From CAYRDK01 sp043819345 (GTDB lineage: Bacteria; Omnitrophota; Gorgyraeia; Velamenicoccales; Velamenicoccaceae): DNA of 63,167 bases. The translations under genes were made by a program, and so were the position numbers. Positions 41,867 to 51,154 of this stretch are shown here, piece after piece. Positions within the stretch are counted from its first letter, which is position 1. Every line of letters begins with the position of its first letter. The notes beneath the pieces were generated by a model. It was not told where the DNA came from, did not search any database, and saw only the letters and a list, made by a program, of their open reading frames with translations. The stretch spans positions 1 to 63,167 of the forward strand of contig JBDREX010000025.1 of NCBI GenBank assembly GCA_043819345.1. Reading direction: 5' to 3'.

Positions 41867-43153
41867 TCATGACTTAGGAAAAATGTTTTTATAAACTTTC
41901 ATACTTTTAAGCAAATCTACGGCCCGAGACAGCTGGGCATCGCGCGCATAAAGATCACCTAAGTTAATTTCCTTCTGCTCACTCGCGTCTTCTTCAACAG
42001 TTTTAAAAATCTTTTCCAAATCTTCTTCTTGTTTCATTTCTTTTTCCGCGTTCCAAACCTGTTCAACCACGATATCAGGCTCAACACCTTTTTCATGGAT
42101 AGTTTTACCAAGCGGTGTAAAATACCTGCTTGTTGTCAATTTTACAGCCGAACCATCCTTTAAAGGAAAAACTGTTTGGACAGACCCTTTACCAAAAGTT
42201 TTTACCCCTAAAATAACCGCGCGCTTCTGATCCTGGAAAGCACCAGCCAAGATTTCGCTCCCAGAAGCTGACCCTTCGTTGACCAAAAGAACTATCGGCA
42301 TGTCTGCGTAAACATCATTAAGCGTTGCTTTAAAATCAACATTCTGTGCCTCATTACGCCCTCGCAGACTAACGATCAACGTCCCTTTTGGCAAAAACCG
42401 CTCTGCCACTTCTATCGCTTTATCCAACAACCCGCCCGGATTGTTTCTAACATCTAATACCAGGCTTTCCATGCCTTTCTTTTTTAAATCTTCAAGAGCC
42501 CTGTCTAATTCTTTTGGCGTATTTTCACGAAACTCTGCGATCTTCACATACGCAATATGGTCCTCTAAAATTTGCACCTTACGGATGTCAGTCATCTTAA
42601 TGATAGACCTTTTAATTCTAAAAGTATGCGGCTTTTCATCCTTTTCTCTCCAAACCACGATAACCACTTCCGTTCCCGATTGGCCTCTAATCTTCTTAAC
42701 AACTTCATCCAATGATAAGCCCTTAAGAACTGTATCATCCACCTTCAATAACCGGTCATAGCTCTCCAGGCCTGCATCCCACGCTGGAGAACCTTCAACG
42801 GCCGTAATAATTGTTGGCAGCTGATCACGCATAGTAATCTCAATACCGATCCCCCCGAACTCGCCTTCCGTTTCAATCTTGAGCCCTTGATACTCTTCCG
42901 GCGCCAAGAATTGGCTATGAGAATCTAAGCTAAAAATCATGCCTGACATAGCTCCATAAACCAGATCCTTTGGTTTCGTTTCTTCAACATACTGTGCCTG
43001 AATATAAGCAAGAGCGTCAGCAAACAGATCCAACTCTTTAAACGTTTCATCTTTTTTTTGCTTCTCAACACCTGAAACAGCCAAGCTCGTCAAACTCAAA
43101 ACAAAAAAGAAAACAGACACCGAAACAAATATTCTTGCTAAGGCCCTTAGCAT
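41867..43153 (-). CDS. ctpA: C-terminal processing peptidase (S41 family, PDZ)
   Basis: 428 residues: a signal or anchor helix (8-27), then a PDZ domain (about 95-180, GGIGIEI...GSPAWDAGL) inserted ahead of the S41 peptidase core. The core contains LDVRNNPGG, the catalytic Ser in EGSASGSE and the catalytic Lys in GVKTFGKGSVQ, followed by FTPLGKTIHEKGVEPD. It processes periplasmic proteins at their C-termini. It overlaps gatB by 7 bp in the secDF-mfd-surA-pdxA-rsmA-gatCAB-ctpA run. Confidence 0.95.
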   Translation of the reverse strand: MLRALARIFVSVSVFFFVLSLTSLAVSGVEKQKKDETFKELDLFADALAYIQAQYVEETKPKDLVYGAMSGMIFSLDSHSQFLAPEEYQGLKIETEGEFGGIGIEITMRDQLPTIITAVEGSPAWDAGLESYDRLLKVDDTVLKGLSLDEVVKKIRGQSGTEVVIVVWREKDEKPHTFRIKRSIIKMTDIRKVQILEDHIAYVKIAEFRENTPKELDRALEDLKKKGMESLVLDVRNNPGGLLDKAIEVAERFLPKGTLIVSLRGRNEAQNVDFKATLNDVYADMPIVLLVNEGSASGSEILAGAFQDQKRAVILGVKTFGKGSVQTVFPLKDGSAVKLTTSRYFTPLGKTIHEKGVEPDIVVEQVWNAEKEMKQEEDLEKIFKTVEEDASEQKEINLGDLYARDAQLSRAVDLLKSMKVYKNIFPKS

Positions 43154-44580
43154 TGTTTTAGCCTTTCTGTTATCAAATCTTTCGCTAATTTCGGATTGGC
43201 TTTCCCCTTAGAGAACCTCATCACTTGTCCCACAAGAAACATAAGAGCATTATCTTTGCCTGACAAATAATCCTTAACAGACTTTTCATTTTTACTTATA
43301 ACGTCTTCGATAATAGCTGATATCTCACCCTTATCAGACACTTGTGACAAATTTTTTTCAAGAACAATCTCCTGAGGGCTCTTATGAGTCTCCAAAACCT
43401 CTTTTAAAACATCCTTAGCTGCTAATTGACTCAATGAACCATCTTCAACAAAAGTGATCAATGCCACCAAATGCTCAGGCTTTAGCCCTAAAGACTTAAT
43501 GGATAAACCTTTTTCATTAACATAACGCAATACCGGCCCAACAAGCCAATTGGCGATTTTTTTTGGCTCATTTAAAACACTCAGGCATACTTCAAAAAAA
43601 TCAGCCAAGCCTTTATCTGAAATAAGAACACCTGCATCTTTTTGAGAAAACCCAAAAACATCCACAAACCTGCATAGCCTTTGCTGCGGCAATTCCGGAA
43701 GGCTTAGGGCAGCTTCCTCAATTTGACGAGGCGATATAAAAAATGGTACCAGATCAGGGTCTGGGAAATATCTATAATCATGCGCTTCTTCTTTAGACCG
43801 CATGGAAAATGTTTCACATTTTTTTTCATCCCAAAGCCGCGTCTCCTGCACAATCTTTCCATCCTCTGTCAAAAGCTCTTCCTGGCGCTTAATCTCATAC
43901 TCTAATCCGGCCTTAACCGCCTTAAAGGAATTCAGATTTTTAAGTTCCGTTTTTGTTCCTAATTTTTCCTCTCCCTTAGGGCGCAAAGAGACATTAGCAT
44001 CGCAGCGCAAACTCCCTTTTTCCATATCACAATCAGAAATATCCAGATATTGTAAAATCAATTTCAAATCGCTTAAGTAAGCATATGCCTCTTGCGGTGT
44101 ATTCATATCCGGTTCACTAACAATTTCAAGTAATGGCGTACCAGCTCTATTAAAGTCGACGTAACTGCAATCAGCATCTTGCGGATGCAGAAGCTTACCC
44201 GCATCTTCTTCCATGTGCACCCGTTTTACTCTGATACGTTTAGTACCCTGCGTTGTCGCGATATCCAGATAACCATTTTCTGAAAGTGGCTGATCATACT
44301 GAGAAATCTGATATCCTTTCGGCAAATCCGGATAAAAATAATTTTTGCGGTCAAATTTTGTAAATTCGCGAATCTCACACTTTAGAGCTAAGGCTACTTT
44401 AGCCCCGCTCTCCAGCATTTTGGCATTTAATACAGGTAAAGAACCAGGCAGTCCAAGGCAGACCGGACAAACATTCGTATTTTCTTGCGCACCAAACTCA
44501 TTAACGCAAGAACAAAACGCCTTTGTCTTTGTATTAAGTTGAACGTGCACTTCTAATCCGATTACCGCTTCATATAACAT
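43147..44580 (-). CDS. gatB: Asp-tRNA(Asn)/Glu-tRNA(Gln) amidotransferase subunit B
   Basis: The tRNA-binding and phosphorylating subunit of GatCAB, which corrects Glu-tRNA(Gln) or Asp-tRNA(Asn). The start YEAVIGLEVHVQLNTKTKAFC, the zinc-type cysteines in CPVCLGLPGSLP and the KRVHMEEDAGKL block are characteristic, with the C-terminal YqeY-like tail domain. 477 residues. The order gatC-gatA-gatB is complete, implying the indirect route to Gln-tRNA and/or Asn-tRNA in this organism. Confidence 0.97.
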   Translation of the reverse strand: MLYEAVIGLEVHVQLNTKTKAFCSCVNEFGAQENTNVCPVCLGLPGSLPVLNAKMLESGAKVALALKCEIREFTKFDRKNYFYPDLPKGYQISQYDQPLSENGYLDIATTQGTKRIRVKRVHMEEDAGKLLHPQDADCSYVDFNRAGTPLLEIVSEPDMNTPQEAYAYLSDLKLILQYLDISDCDMEKGSLRCDANVSLRPKGEEKLGTKTELKNLNSFKAVKAGLEYEIKRQEELLTEDGKIVQETRLWDEKKCETFSMRSKEEAHDYRYFPDPDLVPFFISPRQIEEAALSLPELPQQRLCRFVDVFGFSQKDAGVLISDKGLADFFEVCLSVLNEPKKIANWLVGPVLRYVNEKGLSIKSLGLKPEHLVALITFVEDGSLSQLAAKDVLKEVLETHKSPQEIVLEKNLSQVSDKGEISAIIEDVISKNEKSVKDYLSGKDNALMFLVGQVMRFSKGKANPKLAKDLITERLKQC

Positions 44581-44587
44581 TCATCAC

Positions 44588-46021
44588 CTACAAGCTTGGT
44601 CTCTCTCTATGCCAAGGCGTACTTTGTTCATATTGATACGCCAATCCAAATATCTCTTCTTCTTTAAAAGGTTTACCTAAAATCTGCATCCCAATGGGGA
44701 GCCTATCTTTTGTCAAGCCGCACGGCACAGACATAGCCGGAATTCCAGCAAGATTAGCAGAAATAGTATAAATATCCGATAAGTACATACTTAATGGATC
44801 GTCAGATTTCTCACCTATCTTAAATGCTGGTGTCGGAGATGTCGGAGTCAAAATCAAATCAAATTCATTAAAAACTTTATCAAAATCCTGTTTGATCAAA
44901 GCCCTGACTTTCAATGCCCTGGAATAATAGGCATCATAATAACCACTGGAAAGCGCATACGTACCCAAAATAATCCTGCGTTTAGCTTCAGCACCAAAAC
45001 CATTGCCGCGTGTTTTTTGATACATGTCTATTAACCCAGAATTGCCAGCCGTTCTCAATCCATACGCCACTCCATCAAACCTGGCCAAATTTGATGAAGC
45101 TTCAGCCGTTGCAACAATGTAATAAACAGCAACCGCATATTGTGTATGCGGCAAGCTTACCTCACCAAAGCGCGCACCCAACGACTCAAGTTTATTTCTG
45201 GCCTCCTGCAAAGCAAGGCTCACTTCCGGATCCATCCCTTCCACAAAATACTCTTTCGGAATAGCAATTTTTAAACCCTTAACATCCTTATCAAAAAACT
45301 TTGTGTAATCTTCAACAGGCATATCAGCAGATGTAGAATCATTAACATCATGACCTGCAATAACATTTAATAAGAGGGCATTATCTCTTACGTCCTTCGT
45401 CAATGGCCCTATCTGATCAAGGCTAGAGGCAAAAGCGATCAATCCATATCTAGAAACTCTTCCGTAGGTAGGTTTCATACCTACCACACCACATAATGCT
45501 GCCGGCTGCCTGATAGAGCCCCCCGTATCTGAACCCAACGCCATAATCGCTTCATCAGCGCAAACACACGCTGCGGATCCCCCGCTAGACCCTCCAGGAA
45601 CCCTCTGCGTATCCCATGGATTTTTTGTCGGATAGAAACAAGAAGTCTCACAGGAAGACCCAAAAGCAAATTCATCCATATTAGCTTTTCCCAGGATACA
45701 AGCACCTTCGCTTTTAAGTTTTTTAACTACAGTTGCATCATAAGGAGCATAAAATCCCGATAAGATTTTTGAACAGCACTGCGTCAAATCACCCTTACTG
45801 CAGATATTATCTTTAATAACAACGGGAATCCCACCCAACTTACCCGGCTTTGCCTGCATACTATGAAGTCTCTCAAAAAAAGGCGGCCTGGCAAAAGCGC
45901 GTACCTTGGATTCAACCGCATCATATCGCTCTTTTAAATCTCGGATAATTTGAGAACTTTCTATTGTCCCATCTTGAAGTTTTTCCGACAGCTCATGAGC
46001 TTTTAATGTATTTAATTTCAT
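44588..46021 (-). CDS. gatA: Asp-tRNA(Asn)/Glu-tRNA(Gln) amidotransferase subunit A
   Basis: The glutaminase subunit with an amidase-signature fold. Catalytic Lys lies in PVVIKDNIC, the Ser-cisSer-Lys triad Ser residues lie in GGSSGGSAA and ALGSDTGGSIRQPA, and CGVVGMKPTYGRVSRYG follows. 477 residues. It supplies ammonia through the channel to GatB. It overlaps gatC by 4 bp and precedes gatB by 7 bp. Confidence 0.97.
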   Translation of the reverse strand: MKLNTLKAHELSEKLQDGTIESSQIIRDLKERYDAVESKVRAFARPPFFERLHSMQAKPGKLGGIPVVIKDNICSKGDLTQCCSKILSGFYAPYDATVVKKLKSEGACILGKANMDEFAFGSSCETSCFYPTKNPWDTQRVPGGSSGGSAACVCADEAIMALGSDTGGSIRQPAALCGVVGMKPTYGRVSRYGLIAFASSLDQIGPLTKDVRDNALLLNVIAGHDVNDSTSADMPVEDYTKFFDKDVKGLKIAIPKEYFVEGMDPEVSLALQEARNKLESLGARFGEVSLPHTQYAVAVYYIVATAEASSNLARFDGVAYGLRTAGNSGLIDMYQKTRGNGFGAEAKRRIILGTYALSSGYYDAYYSRALKVRALIKQDFDKVFNEFDLILTPTSPTPAFKIGEKSDDPLSMYLSDIYTISANLAGIPAMSVPCGLTKDRLPIGMQILGKPFKEEEIFGLAYQYEQSTPWHRERPSL

Positions 46022-46305
46022 TCTATAACTTTCGGCACAACAAAAAAACCAGCTTCTCGTTTTGGGGCCTGTTCTAATATTTTTTCAATGGGAATAGATT
46101 CCTTCACCTCATCAGCTCGGACAACATTTTTTACATCCAATACATGGGCCATTGGAGAAACCTTAGAAACATCTACACTTTTCAGCTTATCAATATAACC
46201 CAAAATACCTTCTAATTGCCCCTGAAAGTGAGTGACTTCCTCTAAAGTCAATTCCAAACGTGCAAGATGGCCTATATATTCAACTTCTTTTTTCGATATC
46301 GGCAT
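46018..46305 (-). CDS. gatC: Asp-tRNA(Asn)/Glu-tRNA(Gln) amidotransferase subunit C
   Basis: 95 residues of the small wrapping subunit that stabilises GatA and GatB. VEYIGHLARLELTLEEV at the N-terminus, the ILGYIDKLKSVDVSKVSPM centre and the KREAGFFVVPKVIE end match the family. It overlaps gatA by 4 bp (ATGA-type coupling). Confidence 0.95.
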   Translation of the reverse strand: MPISKKEVEYIGHLARLELTLEEVTHFQGQLEGILGYIDKLKSVDVSKVSPMAHVLDVKNVVRADEVKESIPIEKILEQAPKREAGFFVVPKVIE

Positions 46306-46415
46306 TTTATATTTTCCTTTTCATCCAACAAAAAACCGCAGTTTCTATCAGGTCATCTATCTGACGATGAACCTTTTCTTCGTTAAAAATATTATTTTCA
46401 GAGGCAAGTAATATA

Positions 46416-47225
46416 TCATCGCTGGCCTAAAAAGTCAAAAATTTGATTACTTACTTTAGCAAAATCCTTCAAGGTCAGTTCTTCAGGCCGTTTTTTCAAT
46501 AATTCAACGCAGGGCAGTCTACTCAAATCCTCTTTTTTGACTAAAGCAGACAAAGAACCTAAAAGTCTTTTGCGCCTTTGCCCAAAAGACCTTCTCATGC
46601 AATCAAAAAACATAGATTCTGATTTAATACCAAGCTCGTTCTTCTTAGGGCCATTGGCTTTAAGATGGACAAAAGCCGACTCAACTTTTGGCACCGGCCA
46701 AAAAGAACCTTTTTTTATCTTAAACAAAACGCGCGGACAACTATAATAAGAGACAAAACACGACAAAGACCCATAATCTTTTGAACCAGCGCAAGCTGTC
46801 ATCCTATCAGCTACTTCTTTTTGTACTGTAATAAAAATATCCTCAACATATTGAATATTCTTAAATAGATATTCCAAAATGGGCGTTGTTATGTAATAAG
46901 GGAGATTTCCGACAACTCTGAATTTTTTTATTCCTTTCTTTAAGGCATACTCGGCCAAATCAAACTCTAAAATATCGCTCAAAACAATTTCAGCATTATC
47001 AAAAATGCTCAATGACTTAGCCAGCTCTCTGGTCAAATCTCTATCAACCTCAACAGCACAAAATTTCCCGGCATGCCTGGCCATCTCAAACGTCAGCGCG
47101 CCACGCCCAGGGCCAATCTCAAGCACTGCGTCTTTTTTTGACACACCCACAACATTTAAAATTTTTAAAACAATATTCTTATCTATCAGGAAATTCTGCC
47201 CAAAGCGTTTTAAGGGAGGTTTCAT
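46416..47225 (-). CDS. rsmA: 16S rRNA dimethyladenosine transferase
   Basis: Dimethylates two adjacent adenosines near the 3' end of 16S rRNA (KsgA family). The start RFGQNFLIDKNIV, the SAM-binding LEIGPGRGALT and the catalytic VGNLPYYITTPI (NLPY) are all present, with the FWPVPKVESAFV block. 269 residues, complete. It overlaps pdxA by 4 bp; the pdxA-rsmA pair is common in bacteria. Confidence 0.97.
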   Translation of the reverse strand: MKPPLKRFGQNFLIDKNIVLKILNVVGVSKKDAVLEIGPGRGALTFEMARHAGKFCAVEVDRDLTRELAKSLSIFDNAEIVLSDILEFDLAEYALKKGIKKFRVVGNLPYYITTPILEYLFKNIQYVEDIFITVQKEVADRMTACAGSKDYGSLSCFVSYYSCPRVLFKIKKGSFWPVPKVESAFVHLKANGPKKNELGIKSESMFFDCMRRSFGQRRKRLLGSLSALVKKEDLSRLPCVELLKKRPEELTLKDFAKVSNQIFDFLGQR

Positions 47226-48169
47226 TTAACGTTCTTTTTTGAAAGCTCATATGCTAACAATATGGCCTGCCGCATAGAACAATGTTTAGCTTTATTTTTA
47301 CCAGCAATATCAAATGCGGTGCCATGAGCCGGTGAAGTTCGGATAAAAGGCAAACCTGCTGTCAAATTAACGCCGGTTTCAAAAGCAATCATTTTAAACG
47401 GAATTAATCCCTGGTCATGATACATCGCCATAACCAGATCGAATTCCCCCTGGCTGGCACGACAAAAAAGCGTATCAGCAGCAAAAGGACCAAAAAAATG
47501 ATGGCCAAAAACTCTATTTAAACTCTTCAGTGCCGGCTCGATCTCTTTTTTCTCTTCTTGCCCAAAAAGGCCAGATTCACCCGCGTGCGGATTCAATCCA
47601 CAAATCGCGATCTTTGGATCCGATATTTTAAACGCATCTGTCAATAATTTATAGACTAACTTTCCACAAAGAACAATCCTCTTTTTTTTAACACAACGAA
47701 TCGCCTCATTCAAAGCAAGATGACGCGTCACCAAAACAGTTTTTAGCTTTTGTGCAACAAAAACCATCTCAACTTCTTTTGAACCAAAAAAATCTGCCAA
47801 ATATTCCGTATGTCCTGGCCAACAAAATCCAGCAAGTCTAACCGCCTCTTTAGAAATAGGCCCTGTCACTAAACAATCAGCGCCGCCTCTTTTAAGCAAC
47901 AAAACAGCTTCTTTTAAACTTTTAAAACTAAAATGACCAGCTTCTTTACTTAACATGCCGGGCGTAAAAGACCGCCAAAGACGGCCAACATCAACCAAAG
48001 AAATGCTTTTACTCTCCTTTAAGCCTCTCAGACGAAATAATTCTCTGCTCCCAAAAACAATGAAATGCGCGCTTTTAAGATGTTTCAGGCTTTTTAAAGA
48101 CTTGCTTATAATCTCCGGCCCAATACCTGCCGGATCTCCCATTGTTATCGCAATACGAATTCGCTTCAT
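47222..48169 (-). CDS. pdxA: 4-hydroxythreonine-4-phosphate dehydrogenase
   Basis: Oxidises 4-phosphohydroxythreonine to the amino-ketone substrate of PdxJ in the DXP-dependent vitamin B6 route. ITMGDPAGIGPEI, GPISKEA, GHTEYLADF, CGLNPHAGE, MYHDQGLIPFK and TSPAHGTAFDIAG carry the metal and substrate residues. 315 residues. Together with pdxJ at 24000-24716 it indicates de novo pyridoxal phosphate synthesis. Confidence 0.96.
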   Translation of the reverse strand: MKRIRIAITMGDPAGIGPEIISKSLKSLKHLKSAHFIVFGSRELFRLRGLKESKSISLVDVGRLWRSFTPGMLSKEAGHFSFKSLKEAVLLLKRGGADCLVTGPISKEAVRLAGFCWPGHTEYLADFFGSKEVEMVFVAQKLKTVLVTRHLALNEAIRCVKKKRIVLCGKLVYKLLTDAFKISDPKIAICGLNPHAGESGLFGQEEKKEIEPALKSLNRVFGHHFFGPFAADTLFCRASQGEFDLVMAMYHDQGLIPFKMIAFETGVNLTAGLPFIRTSPAHGTAFDIAGKNKAKHCSMRQAILLAYELSKKNVK

Positions 48170-48245
48170 TAAAATATTATTTACGCTAAATACAAACAGT
48201 CTAGATTCCCAAAAAGAAGCTCTTTAGAGACTCGCGGCTAGGCGC

Positions 48246-49151
48246 CTAATCCCGAATAGATATATATGCTTTTTCCTTGAGCTCCTCAATCCATTCCTTA
48301 AGCTTGCGCTCCATCTTGTCGCTCTGTAATATCATTAAGATTTCACTCTTTGCTTCTTTTATGGGCTTACACGATGCCTCTTTTTTCTCCTTCAATAAGA
48401 AAATATAATAACCTCCGTCAAACTCAAATGGCAATGAACATTGTCCCTGCTTTAAGCTAAAAATAAAATTATCGAGATCTTTTTTTAGCTGACCGCGCCT
48501 AACAAGACCTAGATTAGCCCTCTGAGAATACTTTTGGGCCAAATCATTAAAATCTTTTCCATTATTCAGCTGATCCTGAATTTCATCCAGCGTCTCCTTT
48601 TTTTCAACAAAAATGGAATCTATAAGCGCTGATTCAGGCATCATAAATTTATCTTCGTGCTCCTGATAATACTCCGTTACTTCTTTCGGGCTAATCTTAA
48701 TCTTCTCTGTTATAACGTGCTGAATCGCCAAATATACCAACAACTGATTCCGCAATTTTTCCCTAAACTCATTAAGTGTGATCCCCTGTTGCTTCAAAGC
48801 CAGATCAAAAAACTCCTGACTGCCGGCTTTTTCCTTAACCTCTTCTACGCGCTCCTCAACCATCCTCTCATTTACAATAAGATTCAACTTCTTAGCTTCC
48901 TGTAAAATAAGCTTATCTTCCACCATGCGCTGTAAAAGTTTTTTCCGCAAATTACGCGCGTCATTATCAGACATTTCACCGTCATTATCAATATCTGTCA
49001 TGCTGGCAAAAAGAGCAAGCTCCGCTTCTGTAATAACAGAATCATTAACAATGGCAGCTATTCTATCCATATTCTCCGCAAACACATAACCTTTTACACA
49101 CAGAAAACAACAAATAATCCACAAACAAACCAAAAAAATCTTTTTTTTCAT
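48246..49151 (-). CDS. SurA/PpiC-type periplasmic peptidyl-prolyl isomerase with an EF-hand-like loop
   Basis: 301 residues: signal peptide (cleavage near VFAENMD), a SurA_N chaperone domain (about 28-160, RIAAIVNDSVITEAEL) and a parvulin domain (165-270, DSIFVEK...FNDLAQKYSQ...LGLVRRGQL). Residues 53-64 read DIDNDGEMSDND, with Asp at positions 1, 3, 5 and 12 and Gly at 6, as in a calcium-binding EF-hand loop; this is not usual in SurA. It probably helps outer-membrane or exported protein folding. It lies 104 bp after mfd. Confidence 0.88.
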   Translation of the reverse strand: MKKKIFLVCLWIICCFLCVKGYVFAENMDRIAAIVNDSVITEAELALFASMTDIDNDGEMSDNDARNLRKKLLQRMVEDKLILQEAKKLNLIVNERMVEERVEEVKEKAGSQEFFDLALKQQGITLNEFREKLRNQLLVYLAIQHVITEKIKISPKEVTEYYQEHEDKFMMPESALIDSIFVEKKETLDEIQDQLNNGKDFNDLAQKYSQRANLGLVRRGQLKKDLDNFIFSLKQGQCSLPFEFDGGYYIFLLKEKKEASCKPIKEAKSEILMILQSDKMERKLKEWIEELKEKAYISIRD

Positions 49152-49255
49152 GTCAACACCCTCAATTCATGCCTTTTTAATATAATATATCAAAACTCTT
49201 CCTGCAAAAAAAACATCGCCCTATCAATTCCTACAAGCGTCTTTTTCAACACCTA

Positions 49256-51148
49256 TTAATTCATAGCTGTCTTACCAAGTGCCGTAACGGCATCACGCAA
49301 TAAACGGCAATAAAGGTCAAAACCAACAGCCGCGATATGGCCACTCTGCTGGAGGCCCAATAAATTACCAGCGCCACGAAGTTCAAGATCTTCCATAGCT
49401 ATCCTAAAACCCGATCCCAATTCGCTATACATATGAATCGCCTCTAAACGCTTTTTCTTTTCCCGCGTTAAAGGCTTTTGGCCCGAGACAACAAAATATG
49501 CATAGGCTTTCTTTGTAAACCTCCCCACCCGGCCTCTTAGCTGGTGTAAATCCGCCAGCCCAAAACAATCCGCATTGTTAATAATAATCGTATTAGCATT
49601 TGGAACATCTATGCCGGATTCAATAATTGTTGTTGAAACCAGAATATCAATTTTATTGCTCAAAAAATCGATCATGATCTTTTCAAGCTCTCTAGCACTC
49701 ATTTGCCCATGTGCATATTCAATCCGAGCTTGAACCGGAGCAAGAGAAACCACTTCTTCTTTAACTTCTTCAATATCCTCGACACGATTATGAACAAAAA
49801 AAACCTGCCCACCTCGTCCAAGCTCTCTCTTAAGTGCCTGACGCAATAGCGCCTTATCATAGGCAACAACATAGGTCTCAACAGCCATCCTGTTTTCAGG
49901 AGGTGTATTGATAATAGAGATATCTTTAGCCCCCATCAAAGACATATACAAAGTACGAGGAATAGGCGTTGCTGTCAATGTTAACACATCCACAAGAGCG
50001 CGCATCTGTTTAAGCGTCTCTTTGGCCTTGACACCAAACCGCTGTTCTTCATCAATAATAACCAGGCCGAGATTCTTAAAAACAATATCTTTCGATAATA
50101 GTCTATGTGTACCGATAACAATATCAACTCTGCCTAAGGCAAGATCTTCAATAATCCCTTTTTGCTGGCTGCCTGTCTTAAAACGGCTCAACATCTCAAC
50201 ACACACACCAAAATCAGCAACCCTTTTTTTAAAATTCTGGTAGTGCTGTTCCGCCAATACCGTCGTTGGCACAAGAAAAGCAACCTGCCTGTTATCCATA
50301 ACACACTTAAAAGCGGCGCGCATGGCCACTTCTGTCTTTCCATATCCAACATCACCGCACAGAAGCCTATCCATTGCAAAACAGGACTCCATATCTTGCT
50401 TTGTGCTCGTAACGGCTTTAGCTTGATCTGGTGTTTCGGGATAAGGGAAAGTTTCCTCAAACTGTTTTTGCCAGGCTACATCTTTAGAAAAGGCAAAACC
50501 ACCCAAAGTCTTTCTTACCGCTTGTAATCTCAACAAATCAAGCGCCACCTTAACAGCCGCTTTTTGAGCGCGCATCTTCGTGCGTTTCCAAATCCCCGAA
50601 CCTAAACGATGAATCTTTGGAGGACGGCCGCCAAAACTAATATACTTTTGAACAAGATGCATCTGCTCCAAAGGAACAAATAACTTATCTCCAGCGGCAT
50701 ATTGAATAATCATATGCTGCCTGAGGCCATCTTTTAATTCAATTTTTTCTGTCCCTAAAAAAATTCCAATGCCATGCTGTGGATGCACAACATAATCGCC
50801 TTTTTTTATATCAACAAAATTATTTAAGGGGAGGTCATTCGCTGAGCTTAAAGACGATTGGCGCCGTAAAGCTCTTTTGGGAAGCAAAATAACTATCTTG
50901 TGATCCCAAAAGGACAAACCTGTGGCAAGCGCATAGCTTTTAATTGAAGAGATGACTTTATCATCCCATTCAATCCTCAGAGGATGATCAAATGTTGCCG
51001 GGAATACATCAACAATCCCGCCCCGTCTTGAAAAATCGCCTTCCTCCAATACCTTTTGCTGTCTTACGTATCCATAATCTACCAGACAGCGTACAAAATC
51101 ATCCAAATTAAAGGTTTGGCCTTCAAAAAATTTCAGCGATTTAAACAT
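49256..51148 (-). CDS. mfd: Short Mfd-type transcription-repair coupling factor lacking several domains
   Basis: 630 residues against about 1150 in ordinary Mfd. Residues 14-80 match the UvrB-like D2 region (GDFSRRGGIVDVFPA...RIEW). The frame then goes straight to the CarD-like RNA-polymerase interaction domain (114-170, YVVHPQHGIGIF) and the RecG-like translocase with Walker A GDVGYGKT (265-272), DEEQ (366-369) and TATPIPRTL. The usual D1 and D3 parts are missing, and the protein stops at FDLYCRLLRDAVTALGKTAMN, exactly where the autoinhibitory D7 domain would begin. The start is 7 bp after secDF and has no Shine-Dalgarno sequence, suggesting translational coupling. Motor motifs look intact. 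Confidence 0.85.
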   Translation of the reverse strand: MFKSLKFFEGQTFNLDDFVRCLVDYGYVRQQKVLEEGDFSRRGGIVDVFPATFDHPLRIEWDDKVISSIKSYALATGLSFWDHKIVILLPKRALRRQSSLSSANDLPLNNFVDIKKGDYVVHPQHGIGIFLGTEKIELKDGLRQHMIIQYAAGDKLFVPLEQMHLVQKYISFGGRPPKIHRLGSGIWKRTKMRAQKAAVKVALDLLRLQAVRKTLGGFAFSKDVAWQKQFEETFPYPETPDQAKAVTSTKQDMESCFAMDRLLCGDVGYGKTEVAMRAAFKCVMDNRQVAFLVPTTVLAEQHYQNFKKRVADFGVCVEMLSRFKTGSQQKGIIEDLALGRVDIVIGTHRLLSKDIVFKNLGLVIIDEEQRFGVKAKETLKQMRALVDVLTLTATPIPRTLYMSLMGAKDISIINTPPENRMAVETYVVAYDKALLRQALKRELGRGGQVFFVHNRVEDIEEVKEEVVSLAPVQARIEYAHGQMSARELEKIMIDFLSNKIDILVSTTIIESGIDVPNANTIIINNADCFGLADLHQLRGRVGRFTKKAYAYFVVSGQKPLTREKKKRLEAIHMYSELGSGFRIAMEDLELRGAGNLLGLQQSGHIAAVGFDLYCRLLRDAVTALGKTAMN

Positions 51149-51154
51149 TCATTT

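Noticed and set aside
43809..43820. TGTTTCACA half-site resembling parS within gatB
   Set aside because: Only one half matches; the CACGTG centre is absent and it lies in coding sequence.
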